Shown in pieces: positions 25,664-35,154 of a DNA stretch of 64,000 nt. This stretch comes from UBA7446 sp049596455. Lineage in GTDB: Bacteria > Bacteroidota > Bacteroidia > Flavobacteriales > Flavobacteriaceae. The notes beneath the pieces are model-generated. The model did no database searches, was not told the DNA's origin, and worked only from the letters and a program-made list of their open reading frames with translations. Position 1 is the stretch's first letter; every line of letters begins with the position of its first letter. The position numbers and the translations under genes are program-made. Where the stretch lies: the NCBI GenBank assembly GCA_049596455.1, contig JBMYLP010000002.1, positions 124,001 to 188,000 of the forward strand, written 5' to 3'.

Positions 25664-25743
25664 ATTGACAAAAATACATCATTATTTAATTAATTTTTTG
25701 TTAAAAATGCACTAAACATATTTTTTATAACACACATATAATC

Positions 25744-25759
25744 AATCATTTAAATGATT
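25744..25759. promoter_or_regulatory. 16-bp palindrome upstream of the alternative complex III operon
   Basis: AATCATTTAAATGATT is a perfect palindrome in the AT-rich gap before actA. It sits about 65 bp before the -7 element and may be an operator for an activator dimer. No known binding protein can be named from the sequence. Confidence 0.45.
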
Positions 25760-25824
25760 ATTTAGACACATTATAAATTATATCTTTAATCGTAGTTGAG
25801 GTTTTTAAAATGAGGTCTGTGTCG

Positions 25825-25832
25825 TAATTTTG
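25825..25832 (+). promoter_or_regulatory. -7 element of the act-cox operon
   Basis: TAATTTTG matches TAnnTTTG. Transcription would begin near 25839, about 37 nt before the actA ATG. The nearest upstream TTG is 26 nt away, longer than usual. Confidence 0.45.
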
Positions 25833-25875
25833 CTGACGAATTCGTAAAATGAATTTTATCAACAACTAACCTCCT

Positions 25876-27141
25876 ATGCATAAGGACAGCTTTTTGGCTC
25901 ACCTTCCGTTACTGATACTTTCTTTCTGTTTCAGCTTTGTTGTTGCCGCACAAGAACCCGACATTCAAAAGGGAAAGGCATTATTTAATGCTAATTGTGC
26001 TGCATGTCACAAACTTAACAAACGCGCTGTTGGCCCTGCACTTGCTGGCGTAAGTGCCAAATATGACAAAGAATGGCTTTACAGCTGGATTAAGAATTCA
26101 ACAGCAATGGTTAAGGCTGGTGACGCGCAAGCTGTTGCCATTTTTGAGGAATACAACGGCTCTGTAATGACTTCGTTTCCGCAGCTCTCTAACGAAGACA
26201 TTGATAACATATTAGCCTATACAGATTATACACCCCCTGCGCCTGTTGCTGCTGCGCAACCAGCAGCTACTACTGCTCAAGCAGAAGGTAGTTTTAATAA
26301 CGACCTTATCTTAGGAGTACTTATACTGGTGCTTGCTGCACTTGTGGTTATGCTATTTTTGGTTACCAAAACCCTTAAGCAAATAGCTGCCGCCAACGGC
26401 ATTGAAGTTGTTAAAGAAGAAAAACCTAAGCGCACACCGCTTTGGAAGGCATATGCGCAAAATCCATTTTTGGTTTTTGTCACAGTTGTGTTTTTATTGC
26501 TTTCTAGTGCTTATGTGGGGTATAGTTATTTGATGCAAGTGGGAATTGATCAAGGTTATATGCCAATCCAACCCATTCATTACTCACACAAAATCCACGC
26601 GGGCGATAACCAAATTGAATGTAAGTATTGTCACTCATCGGCAAGGGTTTCCAAGCATTCTGGAATTCCATCGCTTAATGTGTGTATGAACTGTCACATG
26701 AACATTGCAGAGTACAACGGCGAGGAAGATTTAGAAAAAGGCTACACCAAAGAATTTTATACCAACGAAATCAAAAAGCTTTACAAAGCGGTTGGATGGG
26801 ACGAAAACACCCAAAGCTATACGGGCGAAACGCAACCTGTGAAGTGGGTGCGTATCCACAACCTTCCAGATTTTGTGTACTTTAATCACGCACAGCACGT
26901 TTCGGTTGCGGGAGTTGATTGTCAAAAATGTCATGGTCCAGTAGAAGAAATGGAGATTATGTATCAGCACTCCTCACTAACCATGGGATGGTGTATCAAT
27001 TGTCACCGCGAAACAAATGTGAATGTCAAAGACAACGCATATTACACTAAAATTCACGAGGAACTATCTAAAAAATACGGAGTAGAAAAACTTACTGCTG
27101 CCCAAATGGGAGGGTTAGAATGCGGTAAGTGTCACTATTAA
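25876..27141 (+). CDS. actA: Alternative complex III, multiheme cytochrome c subunit ActA (fused monoheme + pentaheme)
   Basis: 421 aa, first gene of the act operon. A signal peptide ends near VVAAQ. Six CxxCH heme-binding motifs are visible: CAACH at residues 41-45 in an N-terminal monoheme cytochrome c domain, then CKYCH, CMNCH, CQKCH, CINCH and CGKCH in the C-terminal part (about 250-421). Two transmembrane helices, at about 143-163 and 195-213, separate the two modules. ActA passes electrons from quinol, via the Fe-S subunit, to cytochrome c. An N-terminal fused cytochrome domain is found in Bacteroidota versions. Confidence 0.9.
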   Translation: MHKDSFLAHLPLLILSFCFSFVVAAQEPDIQKGKALFNANCAACHKLNKRAVGPALAGVSAKYDKEWLYSWIKNSTAMVKAGDAQAVAIFEEYNGSVMTSFPQLSNEDIDNILAYTDYTPPAPVAAAQPAATTAQAEGSFNNDLILGVLILVLAALVVMLFLVTKTLKQIAAANGIEVVKEEKPKRTPLWKAYAQNPFLVFVTVVFLLLSSAYVGYSYLMQVGIDQGYMPIQPIHYSHKIHAGDNQIECKYCHSSARVSKHSGIPSLNVCMNCHMNIAEYNGEEDLEKGYTKEFYTNEIKKLYKAVGWDENTQSYTGETQPVKWVRIHNLPDFVYFNHAQHVSVAGVDCQKCHGPVEEMEIMYQHSSLTMGWCINCHRETNVNVKDNAYYTKIHEELSKKYGVEKLTAAQMGGLECGKCHY

Positions 27142-27151
27142 GATTTAACAT

Positions 27152-30100
27152 ATGCCCAACCAAAAGAAATACTGGAAAAGCGAAGTTGAGCTCAATGAGC
27201 AATCTACTTTGGTGGAAGAATTAGCCCAAAAAGAGTTTGCCCAAAAACTCCCTGAAGATCTTTTAGGAACTACGGAACTCCCAGAAAGTGATACTTCTCG
27301 TCGCGACTTTTTAAAATACATGGGCTTTAGTACGGCTGCGGCTACCTTAGCTGCCTGTGAAGGTCCTGTGAATACTTCTATTCCTTACGTTGTTCAACCA
27401 GAACAAATTATACCAGGAATTGCAAATTATTATGCAACCACCATAGTAGATGGTTTTGACACGGCAAGTGTGTTGATTAAAACGCGTGAGGGTCGTCCAA
27501 TTAAGGTAGAAAATAACACGGATGCACCTGTAAATAATATCGCAAACGCGCGTGTTCATGCGTCGGTATTGTCGTTATATGACAGTATGCGTGTGCAAGG
27601 ACCAAGTCAATCAGGTGTTGATGTAAGCTGGGAAACCTTAGAAGCCAATGTAGGACAACAACTGGCACAATTGGCGGATGAAAAATCGCCTGTTGCGCTT
27701 ATTACCCCATCGCTTGCAAGTCCTACTACAGCACAAATTATTAGTGATTTTCAAGCGAAGTTTCCTAACGTAACGCACTATGCTTACGATGCTGTTTCTG
27801 AAACCGCTGCCCTCAATGCTTTTGAACAAGCATATGGCAAACGTGCACTTCCAAGCTACGACTTTAGCAAGGCAACCTGCATTGTTTCTATTGGAGCAGA
27901 TTTCTTAGGCGATTGGCAAGGTGGAGGTTTTGAATCCGGATACGCCAAAACGCGTGTACCTAAAGGCAAAAATGGGAAAGCCAAAATGTCAAAGCATTAT
28001 CAGTTTGAGGCAAATATGACTTTGTCCGGTGCCAATGCTGATTATCGTTTTCCAACCACGGCTACGGAACAGCAATTTGTGCTTGCAGCCCTTTATGGTG
28101 CATTGACAAGTCAATCTTTTCCAACGCCACTTTCCGCTGAGGTTAAGAAAAAAGTAGCAAAAATTGCTGCCGAGCTTAAAGCTGCTGGCGATGGTGCGAT
28201 TGTGGTTACAGGTCTTCAGAACGAGGATGCACAACGTGCTGCTTTGGCAATGAATCAAACACTGGGTTCTGCTGTTATTGATGTTCAACACAACACCCAA
28301 TTGCGTCAAGGGAATGCAAGCGTGATGAGTCAGCTTGTAAACGACTTGAACGCTGGAAAAATTGGCGGTGTAATTATGGCGGGTGTAAATCCTGCATATA
28401 CATTGCCTAACGCAGATGCGTTTGTTGCAGGACTTAAAAAAGCAAAGCTATCGGTTGCCTTTAGCATGAAAAATGACGAAACAGCCATTCACAGCCAGTG
28501 GGTTGCTGCTGCGCCACACTACCTAGAGTCTTGGGGAGATGTGGAGATGAAAACAGGGCATTTTGCACTTACGCAACCAACCATTCGTCCACTATTTAAC
28601 ACCAAACAATTTCAAGATGTTTTGTTATCCCTATCAGGAAGCACACAAAAATATGATGATGCGATTAAAGCATATTGGTCTTCAAATATCTTGGGGGGGA
28701 CATCTTTTAATGAAGCCTTACACGATGGATATGTTGTAACAAAAAAATCGGATAATTTACGCTACAGCGACAACGTTGATGCACTTGTACAGAGACTTGC
28801 TCGTGCAAAAGCAAAGGCAGGTTTGGAATTGCATTTGTACACCAAAACAGGAATAGGCGATGGACAACAAGCCAATAACCCTTGGCTACAAGAATTTCCA
28901 GATCCAATTACGCGTGTTACTTGGGATAATTATCTTACTGTTTCCAAAGCAGATGCAGAAGCACTTGGGCTTAAAAACATCAATCAATCCGATGGGGCAT
29001 TAGACGGCAGCATTGCCGAAATTACGCTCAACGGAACAACAGTAAAAGCTCCTGTACTTATTCAACCAGGACAGGCAAAAGGAACAGTTGGTCTCGCGTT
29101 GGGTTATGGGAAAACCGCGGGAATGAAATCCGAAATGCAAGTAGGAACAAACGCATATCCTTTATATAAAAACTTTAATCCAGTGCAAACGGTTTCAGTT
29201 ACCGCTGCTGACGGCATGCATGAATTTGCGTGTACGCAGTTGCAAAATACCTTAATGGGTAGAGGCGAGATTGTTCGTGAAACGACGCTTGAGATTTTTA
29301 ACACCAAAGATGCCAAGTACTGGAACCCGATGACACAGGTGTCACGCGACCACGTTGAGGTCGATGTTACCTCTCAGGAAGCCGACATGTGGCAACCATT
29401 TGATCGTTCCATTGGGCACCATTTTAATTTGTCAATTGACCTAAATGCGTGTACAGGCTGTGGTGCATGTGTGATTGCGTGTCATGCCGAAAACAACGTG
29501 CCAGTTGTTGGAAAACGTGAAATTCGCAAATCACGCGATATGCACTGGTTGCGTATTGACCGTTATTACTCTTCAGAAGAGACCTTTGAAGCAGATTTAG
29601 AAAAAGTAGATAACATCAGCGGATTAGGCGAATCGCTTTCTACTTTTGGTAAAATGGAAGATCCTTCTGCAAATCCGCAGGTAACCTTCCAACCCGTAAT
29701 GTGTCAGCACTGTAACCACGCACCTTGCGAAACGGTTTGTCCTGTGGCAGCAAGTTCTCATGGGCGTCAAGGGCAAAATCACATGGCGTATAACCGTTGT
29801 GTGGGAACACGCTATTGCGCCAACAACTGTCCGTATAAAGTACGTCGCTTTAACTGGTTCTTGTACAACAAAAACGATGAATTTGATTACCACATGAATG
29901 ATGATTTGGGTCGTATGGTACTCAATCCAGACGTGGTAGTGCGCTCTAGAGGTGTAATGGAAAAATGTTCGTTGTGTATTCAAATGACACAAAAAACAAT
30001 TTTAGACGCCAAGCTTGAAGGTCGTGAAATCAAAGACGGTGAATTCCAAACCGCATGCTCTAACGCTTGTGGAACAGGAGCCCTTGCTTTTGGTGATATC

Positions 30101-30217
30101 AACGACAAAGAAAGTGAAGTTGCACACCTCAAAGAAGACAAGCGTATGTATCACTTGTTGGAAAGTGTAGGAACTGAACCCAATGTAATGTATCAAGTAA
30201 AGGTTAGAAATACTTAA
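27152..30217 (+). CDS. actB: Alternative complex III, molybdopterin-like Fe-S subunit ActB
   Basis: 1021 aa. The twin-arginine motif SRRDFLKYMGF (RR at 50-51) and the Cys at 69 (LAAC) suggest Tat export as a lipoprotein. The N-terminal part (about 70-700) is a molybdopterin oxidoreductase-like fold, which in this complex binds no molybdenum cofactor. The C-terminal part (about 755-1010) has ferredoxin-type clusters: CTGCGACVIACHAENN, CQHCNHAPCETVCP, CVGTRYCANNCPYKVRRF and CSLCIQM plus ACSNACGTGA. The number and order of Cys fit three 4Fe-4S and one 3Fe-4S clusters of ActB. It is 10 bp after actA. Confidence 0.93.
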   Translation: MPNQKKYWKSEVELNEQSTLVEELAQKEFAQKLPEDLLGTTELPESDTSRRDFLKYMGFSTAAATLAACEGPVNTSIPYVVQPEQIIPGIANYYATTIVDGFDTASVLIKTREGRPIKVENNTDAPVNNIANARVHASVLSLYDSMRVQGPSQSGVDVSWETLEANVGQQLAQLADEKSPVALITPSLASPTTAQIISDFQAKFPNVTHYAYDAVSETAALNAFEQAYGKRALPSYDFSKATCIVSIGADFLGDWQGGGFESGYAKTRVPKGKNGKAKMSKHYQFEANMTLSGANADYRFPTTATEQQFVLAALYGALTSQSFPTPLSAEVKKKVAKIAAELKAAGDGAIVVTGLQNEDAQRAALAMNQTLGSAVIDVQHNTQLRQGNASVMSQLVNDLNAGKIGGVIMAGVNPAYTLPNADAFVAGLKKAKLSVAFSMKNDETAIHSQWVAAAPHYLESWGDVEMKTGHFALTQPTIRPLFNTKQFQDVLLSLSGSTQKYDDAIKAYWSSNILGGTSFNEALHDGYVVTKKSDNLRYSDNVDALVQRLARAKAKAGLELHLYTKTGIGDGQQANNPWLQEFPDPITRVTWDNYLTVSKADAEALGLKNINQSDGALDGSIAEITLNGTTVKAPVLIQPGQAKGTVGLALGYGKTAGMKSEMQVGTNAYPLYKNFNPVQTVSVTAADGMHEFACTQLQNTLMGRGEIVRETTLEIFNTKDAKYWNPMTQVSRDHVEVDVTSQEADMWQPFDRSIGHHFNLSIDLNACTGCGACVIACHAENNVPVVGKREIRKSRDMHWLRIDRYYSSEETFEADLEKVDNISGLGESLSTFGKMEDPSANPQVTFQPVMCQHCNHAPCETVCPVAASSHGRQGQNHMAYNRCVGTRYCANNCPYKVRRFNWFLYNKNDEFDYHMNDDLGRMVLNPDVVVRSRGVMEKCSLCIQMTQKTILDAKLEGREIKDGEFQTACSNACGTGALAFGDINDKESEVAHLKEDKRMYHLLESVGTEPNVMYQVKVRNT

Positions 30218-30227
30218 GAAACGATTT

Positions 30228-31613
30228 ATGGCAAGTCACTACGAAGCACCCATTAGAAAGCCCTTAGTTACAGGGAATAAATCGTATCACGATGTTACGA
30301 TTGACATTGCTGCGCCAGTAGAAAACCCCCCAAATAAGCAATGGTTTTTGGCATTTGGAATTGCGCTTATTGCATTTTTGTGGGGATTGGGGTGTATCAT
30401 TTACACCGTTTCTACGGGAATTGGCGTTTGGGGATTAAATAAAACTGTTGGCTGGGCGTGGGATATCACCAACTTTGTATGGTGGGTAGGTATTGGTCAC
30501 GCGGGAACATTGATTTCGGCGGTACTTTTGTTGTTCCGTCAAAAATGGCGTATGGCGATTAACCGCTCTGCAGAGGCGATGACTATTTTCTCTGTTATTC
30601 AAGCTGGACTATTCCCAATCATTCACATGGGACGTCCGTGGTTGGCATATTGGGTACTACCTATTCCAAATCAATTTGGTTCGTTGTGGGTAAACTTTAA
30701 CTCGCCACTGCTTTGGGACGTATTTGCCATATCAACCTATTTGTCTGTATCGCTTGTATTTTGGTGGACGGGACTACTTCCTGATTTCGCCATGATTCGC
30801 GACAGAGCTATTAAGCCCTTCCAAAAGAAAATTTACGGACTATTGAGTTTTGGTTGGAGTGGACGCGCCAAAGATTGGCAGCGCTTTGAAGAAGTTTCGT
30901 TGGTATTAGCAGGATTGGCAACGCCACTTGTACTTTCGGTACACACCATTGTATCGTTTGACTTTGCTACATCGGTAATTCCAGGTTGGCATACCACCAT
31001 TTTCCCACCGTATTTTGTTGCGGGAGCTATTTTCTCTGGCTTTGCCATGGTAAACACACTGCTTATTATCATGCGTAAGGTTTCCAGATTGGAAAATTAC
31101 ATCACCTTGCAGCACATTGAACTAATGAACATCGTAATTATGATTACGGGTTCTATTGTTGGAGTTGCCTACATCACGGAGTTGTTTATTGCGTGGTATT
31201 CTGGAGTTGAATACGAACAATACGCTTTCTTAAACCGTGCCACTGGTCCGTATTGGTGGGCATATTGGGCAATGATGACGTGTAACGTATTCTCACCACA
31301 GCTCATGTGGTTTAAAAAACTAAGAACAAGCATAATGTTCTCGTTTATTATTTCCATTGTGGTAAATATCGGAATGTGGTTTGAGCGATTTGTGATTATT
31401 GTAACCTCGCTACACCGCGATTATTTACCTTCTTCTTGGACGATGTTCTCACCCACTTTTGTAGATATTGGAATTTTTATTGGAACGATTGGATTCTTCT
31501 TTGTGTTGTTCTTGTTGTATGCACGTACCTTCCCTGTAATTGCACAGGCAGAAGTAAAATCGATTTTGAAATCATCGGGAGATAAATACAAAAACACCCA
31601 TAGCCATGAGTAG
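30228..31613 (+). CDS. actC: Alternative complex III, NrfD-like membrane subunit ActC
   Basis: 461 aa, about ten transmembrane helices in the NrfD/PsrC fold. It is thought to bind quinol at the membrane side and to take part in proton movement. Signatures include NKQWFLAFGIALIAFLWGLG near residue 37 and the conserved helix with WWVGIGHAGTLISAVLLLFRQ near 85-105. It follows actB by 10 bp and overlaps actD by 8 bp. Confidence 0.93.
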   Translation: MASHYEAPIRKPLVTGNKSYHDVTIDIAAPVENPPNKQWFLAFGIALIAFLWGLGCIIYTVSTGIGVWGLNKTVGWAWDITNFVWWVGIGHAGTLISAVLLLFRQKWRMAINRSAEAMTIFSVIQAGLFPIIHMGRPWLAYWVLPIPNQFGSLWVNFNSPLLWDVFAISTYLSVSLVFWWTGLLPDFAMIRDRAIKPFQKKIYGLLSFGWSGRAKDWQRFEEVSLVLAGLATPLVLSVHTIVSFDFATSVIPGWHTTIFPPYFVAGAIFSGFAMVNTLLIIMRKVSRLENYITLQHIELMNIVIMITGSIVGVAYITELFIAWYSGVEYEQYAFLNRATGPYWWAYWAMMTCNVFSPQLMWFKKLRTSIMFSFIISIVVNIGMWFERFVIIVTSLHRDYLPSSWTMFSPTFVDIGIFIGTIGFFFVLFLLYARTFPVIAQAEVKSILKSSGDKYKNTHSHE

Positions 31614-32136
31614 TAAATTAGTACATGCCGTTTATGACGATGATGATACGCTTTTGCATGCTGTAAAAGATGTAAAAAAAGCGGACTATCACATTGAGGA
31701 AGTATTTACCCCATTCCCAGTACACGGATTGGATCACGCTATGGGATTGGCAGGAACACGTATTGCGGTTGCTGCATTTATGTATGGCATTTTAGGTTTT
31801 ACAGTTGCCATTGTTATGATAAATTATATCATGATTGAGGATTGGCCGCAAAACATTGGTGGAAAACCAAGCTTTTCGTTTATGGAAAATCTACCTGCGT
31901 TTGTCCCTGTAATATTTGAAATGACGGTATTTTTTGCAGCGCACCTTATGGTGATTACGTTCTATTTGCGTAGCAAATTATGGCCCTTTAAAAAAGCCGA
32001 AAACCCGATGCCCGAAACCACAGACGACAAGTTCTTGATGCAAGTAGCCGTTGACGGTGACGAGAAAAAATTAACGACCCTGTTAAAAAAATCAGGGGCT
32101 ATAGATATCAGTATTCACGAAAACGAGCACGCATGA
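31606..32136 (+). CDS. actD: Alternative complex III, ActD (DUF3341)
   Basis: 176 aa. DUF3341 proteins are the ActD subunit, with two transmembrane helices here at about 61-81 and 105-125 and a polar N-terminal domain (VYDDDDTLLHAVKDVKKA). It overlaps actC by 8 bp and actE by 4 bp. It likely stabilises the complex rather than carrying a redox centre. Confidence 0.92.
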   Translation: MSSKLVHAVYDDDDTLLHAVKDVKKADYHIEEVFTPFPVHGLDHAMGLAGTRIAVAAFMYGILGFTVAIVMINYIMIEDWPQNIGGKPSFSFMENLPAFVPVIFEMTVFFAAHLMVITFYLRSKLWPFKKAENPMPETTDDKFLMQVAVDGDEKKLTTLLKKSGAIDISIHENEHA

Positions 32137-32678
32137 AAAATATAATTCTTTTGTTTGTATTGAGTTCGCTACTGTTGGTGTCTTGTTTTAACCCATCTAA
32201 GCCCAATTACCAGTATTTCCCGAATATGTACGAATCTGTTGGGTATGAAACCTATGCAGAGTCTAATGCATTTAGAAATGGTATTGAGGCACAACTTCCT
32301 GCTGATGGATCTGTTGCTCGTGGATGGGCTCCTTACGATTACCCCAACACAAACGAAGGCTACGAAGATGCAAAAGCCAATTTGGTTTCCCCACTTGAGC
32401 AAACCGATGCGCATCGTGCAGAAGGCAAAGAACTCTATGGGGTTTATTGTGCTGTTTGCCACGGTTCTAAAGGCGACGGTCAAGGTATCTTGATGACACG
32501 CGAAAAGTTTTTGGGAATTCCAAGCTATGCCGACAGGGATATCACGGACGGAAGTATTTACCATGTATTGATGTATGGTAAAAATGCGATGGGCTCGCAC
32601 GCAGGGCAAGTGAATGCTACTGAGCGCTGGCAAATTGCCCAACATGTAATGTATTTACGTAACGAATTGACAAAATAA
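32133..32678 (+). CDS. actE: Alternative complex III, cytochrome c lipoprotein ActE
   Basis: 181 aa. A lipoprotein signal peptide has its Cys at residue 18 (LLLVSCFNPSK). One heme site, CAVCH, is at residues 106-110, followed by a class I cytochrome c fold with the distal Met near the C-terminus (GSHAGQVNATERWQIAQHVMYLR). ActE is the periplasm-facing monoheme cytochrome. It overlaps the actD stop by 4 bp and precedes actF by 6 bp. Confidence 0.93.
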   Translation: MKNIILLFVLSSLLLVSCFNPSKPNYQYFPNMYESVGYETYAESNAFRNGIEAQLPADGSVARGWAPYDYPNTNEGYEDAKANLVSPLEQTDAHRAEGKELYGVYCAVCHGSKGDGQGILMTREKFLGIPSYADRDITDGSIYHVLMYGKNAMGSHAGQVNATERWQIAQHVMYLRNELTK

Positions 32679-32684
32679 TTGGCC

Positions 32685-34058
32685 ATGTACACCTTTGCTC
32701 AACGACTAAAAATCACCGCCTTTGTTCTTATGGGACTTGGCCTTATTGGGTTAGCTATTGGTTTTGCTAGCACACCTTCTACGGTGGCTGAAGCACAGGC
32801 TATGGTTGCCGATGCCCACGGCGGACACGGAGATGCTCACGGAAGTGAACACAATGCCCACGATACGCATGCGACTGACAGTCATAAAGAAGATACTCAT
32901 CACGATGATGCTTATGCGGCAGATGCTCACGGCGAACATCATGATGATGCACATGGCGAACATTTGTTGCACCAGTTGCAAAACAAGCCTTGGGCTGCAC
33001 TTTATGTAGCAGCATTTTTCTTTTTTATGATTGCGCTTGGAGCCCTTTTATTCTATGCGATTCAGCGTGCTGCACAAGCGGGTTGGCCTATTTTACTCTA
33101 TCGTGTAATGGAGGGAATTACTGCGTATTTGGTGCCGGGCTCTATTATTATTTATGTGTTTTTGGTGCTCACTGGACTTCACGCTAACCACCTTTTTGTA
33201 TGGATGGATGCCGATACAGTTGCACATGACGAAATTATTCAAGGGAAAGTAGGGTATTTGAATGTACCGTTCTTTCTTATCCGTGCGGCTATCTACCTCT
33301 TAGGATGGAACGCATACCGCTATTTTTCACGCAAGCTTTCATTGGCACAAGACAATGCGCCTGCAGGTGATATTCGCAATCACAAAAAGAATTTCCGTAT
33401 CTCGGCTGGATTCTTGGTGTTCTTCTTTGTTACCGAATCTATGATGGCGTGGGATTGGATTATGTCATTAGATCCACACTGGTTTAGTACCTTATTTGGT
33501 TGGTATGTATTGGCAAGTATGTTGGTAACGGCTGTTACCGTTATCGCCTTGGTTTCTATCTACCTCAAATCAAAAGGATATTTACCTAAAGTAAACCACA
33601 GTCATTTGCACGATTTGGCGAAGTTTATGTTTGGGCTTAGCGTCTTTTGGACCTATTTGTGGTTCTCACAGTTTATGCTGATTTGGTATTCCAATATTCC
33701 AGAGGAAGTAACCTATTTCCTTACACGAATTGATGATTATAACCTACCATTTTTTGGTATGATTGTGATGAATTTTATTTTCCCACTGCTTATTTTAATG
33801 AGTAGTGATTACAAACGCTCCAACTGGATTATCGTAATGGCGGGTATCATTATTGTGCTTGGTCATTACATCGATATTTTCAACATGATTATGCCTGCTA
33901 CTGTTGGCGACCAATGGTTTATCGGTTGGGCTGAAATAGGTGGATTCCTATTCTTTGCTGGACTGTTTATTTATGTGGTGTTCCGTGCGCTAAGCAAAGC
34001 GCCATTAGAGGCAAGTGGGGATCCGTTTGTTGGAGAGAGTGAACGATTTGTATATTAA
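32685..34058 (+). CDS. actF: Alternative complex III, membrane subunit ActF with a His/Asp-rich loop
   Basis: 457 aa from ATG 32685; a TTG two codons earlier is less likely. An N-terminal helix (about 8-28) is followed by a loop at residues 44-96 holding about 15 His and many Asp/Glu, for example DAHGGHGDAHGSEH, then about nine more helices of the ActF/ActC type (NrfD-related, with FFVTESMMAWDWIMSLDPHWFSTL). The loop could bind metal ions such as copper. It is a fairly unusual feature whose function I can only infer. It ends 12 bp before coxB. Confidence 0.9.
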   Translation: MYTFAQRLKITAFVLMGLGLIGLAIGFASTPSTVAEAQAMVADAHGGHGDAHGSEHNAHDTHATDSHKEDTHHDDAYAADAHGEHHDDAHGEHLLHQLQNKPWAALYVAAFFFFMIALGALLFYAIQRAAQAGWPILLYRVMEGITAYLVPGSIIIYVFLVLTGLHANHLFVWMDADTVAHDEIIQGKVGYLNVPFFLIRAAIYLLGWNAYRYFSRKLSLAQDNAPAGDIRNHKKNFRISAGFLVFFFVTESMMAWDWIMSLDPHWFSTLFGWYVLASMLVTAVTVIALVSIYLKSKGYLPKVNHSHLHDLAKFMFGLSVFWTYLWFSQFMLIWYSNIPEEVTYFLTRIDDYNLPFFGMIVMNFIFPLLILMSSDYKRSNWIIVMAGIIIVLGHYIDIFNMIMPATVGDQWFIGWAEIGGFLFFAGLFIYVVFRALSKAPLEASGDPFVGESERFVY

Positions 34059-34070
34059 TAGAACAAGTAA

Positions 34071-35144
34071 ATGACTGCAGTTATTCTTTTCGCGATTTTG
34101 GTTTTAGTGGGTGTTGCTATTTGGCAAATCACCAAGATTTTTGAGCTCTCGCAGCTACGTCAAACCAAAGACGACTCGCAAGTTGCCAACGACCAAGACA
34201 ACCACCGCAACGGACAGTTAATGTTTGTTTTCTTGGTATTCATCTACTTGCTCACCATATACTCGTTTTGGGCTTGGGGCGATGTGCTTCTTCCAGAATC
34301 AGCATCCGAACACGGACAAGATATTGATCGCTTGATGTGGATTTCGTTTGCGCTTATCTTTTTTGTGCAAACCATTACTCAAGCATTACTTCACTATTTT
34401 TCGTGGAAATACCGTGGTCGAAAAGGACAAAAAGCATTGTTTTATGCAGATAACGATAAGCTTGAATTTATCTGGACGATCATTCCTGTTATCACATTGG
34501 CAGGATTGATTATGTACGGGTTATTCACATGGACGGCTATTATGAACATTGAAGAAAATGATGAGGCATTGGTGGTAGAGCTTTATGCGCAACAGTTTAA
34601 CTGGAAGGCACGCTATGCTGGTGCTGATGGTGTTTTGGGCGATGCCAACGTTCGTTTTTTACAAGATTATGATGGACTAAATTTGGTTGGAATTGATTCT
34701 TCTGACCCAAATGGATTAGATGATGTTGTGGTGCAAGAATTGCACTTGCCAAAAGGCAGAGAGGTGATTTTTAAAATGCGCTCACAAGACGTATTGCACT
34801 CGGCATATATGCCGCACTTTAGAGCACAGATGAACTGTGTGCCAGGGATGATTACCGAATTTGCATTTACACCAACGATGACCACCGAAGAAATGCGCCA
34901 AACACCTGAAATGGCAGCTAAGGTTGAAAAGATTAATAAAATTAGATATGAAAACAGTCAAGCCTTAATGGCCAATGGCGAGGAAGGTTTAGAGGCGTAT
35001 CAATTTGATTATTTGTTACTTTGCAATAAAATTTGTGGTGCATCGCACTACAATATGCAAATGAAAATTGTTGTAGAAGAAGAGAAAGATTTTAACAACT
35101 GGTTGGCTCAGCAAACTACCTTTGCACAGACCATCCAACAGTAA
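34071..35144 (+). CDS. coxB: Cytochrome c oxidase subunit II (CuA)
   Basis: 357 aa. An N-terminal helix and two further helices (about 50-75 and 85-105, then 125-145) anchor a periplasmic cupredoxin domain. CuA ligands are visible: His in DVLHSAYMPH, Cys/Cys/His in CNKICGASHYNM, and Met in the same segment. It receives electrons from cytochrome c and passes them to CoxA. It is 12 bp after actF, so ACIII and this oxidase are one operon, which supports a supercomplex. Confidence 0.95.
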   Translation: MTAVILFAILVLVGVAIWQITKIFELSQLRQTKDDSQVANDQDNHRNGQLMFVFLVFIYLLTIYSFWAWGDVLLPESASEHGQDIDRLMWISFALIFFVQTITQALLHYFSWKYRGRKGQKALFYADNDKLEFIWTIIPVITLAGLIMYGLFTWTAIMNIEENDEALVVELYAQQFNWKARYAGADGVLGDANVRFLQDYDGLNLVGIDSSDPNGLDDVVVQELHLPKGREVIFKMRSQDVLHSAYMPHFRAQMNCVPGMITEFAFTPTMTTEEMRQTPEMAAKVEKINKIRYENSQALMANGEEGLEAYQFDYLLLCNKICGASHYNMQMKIVVEEEKDFNNWLAQQTTFAQTIQQ

Positions 35145-35154
35145 AAAGATAACT

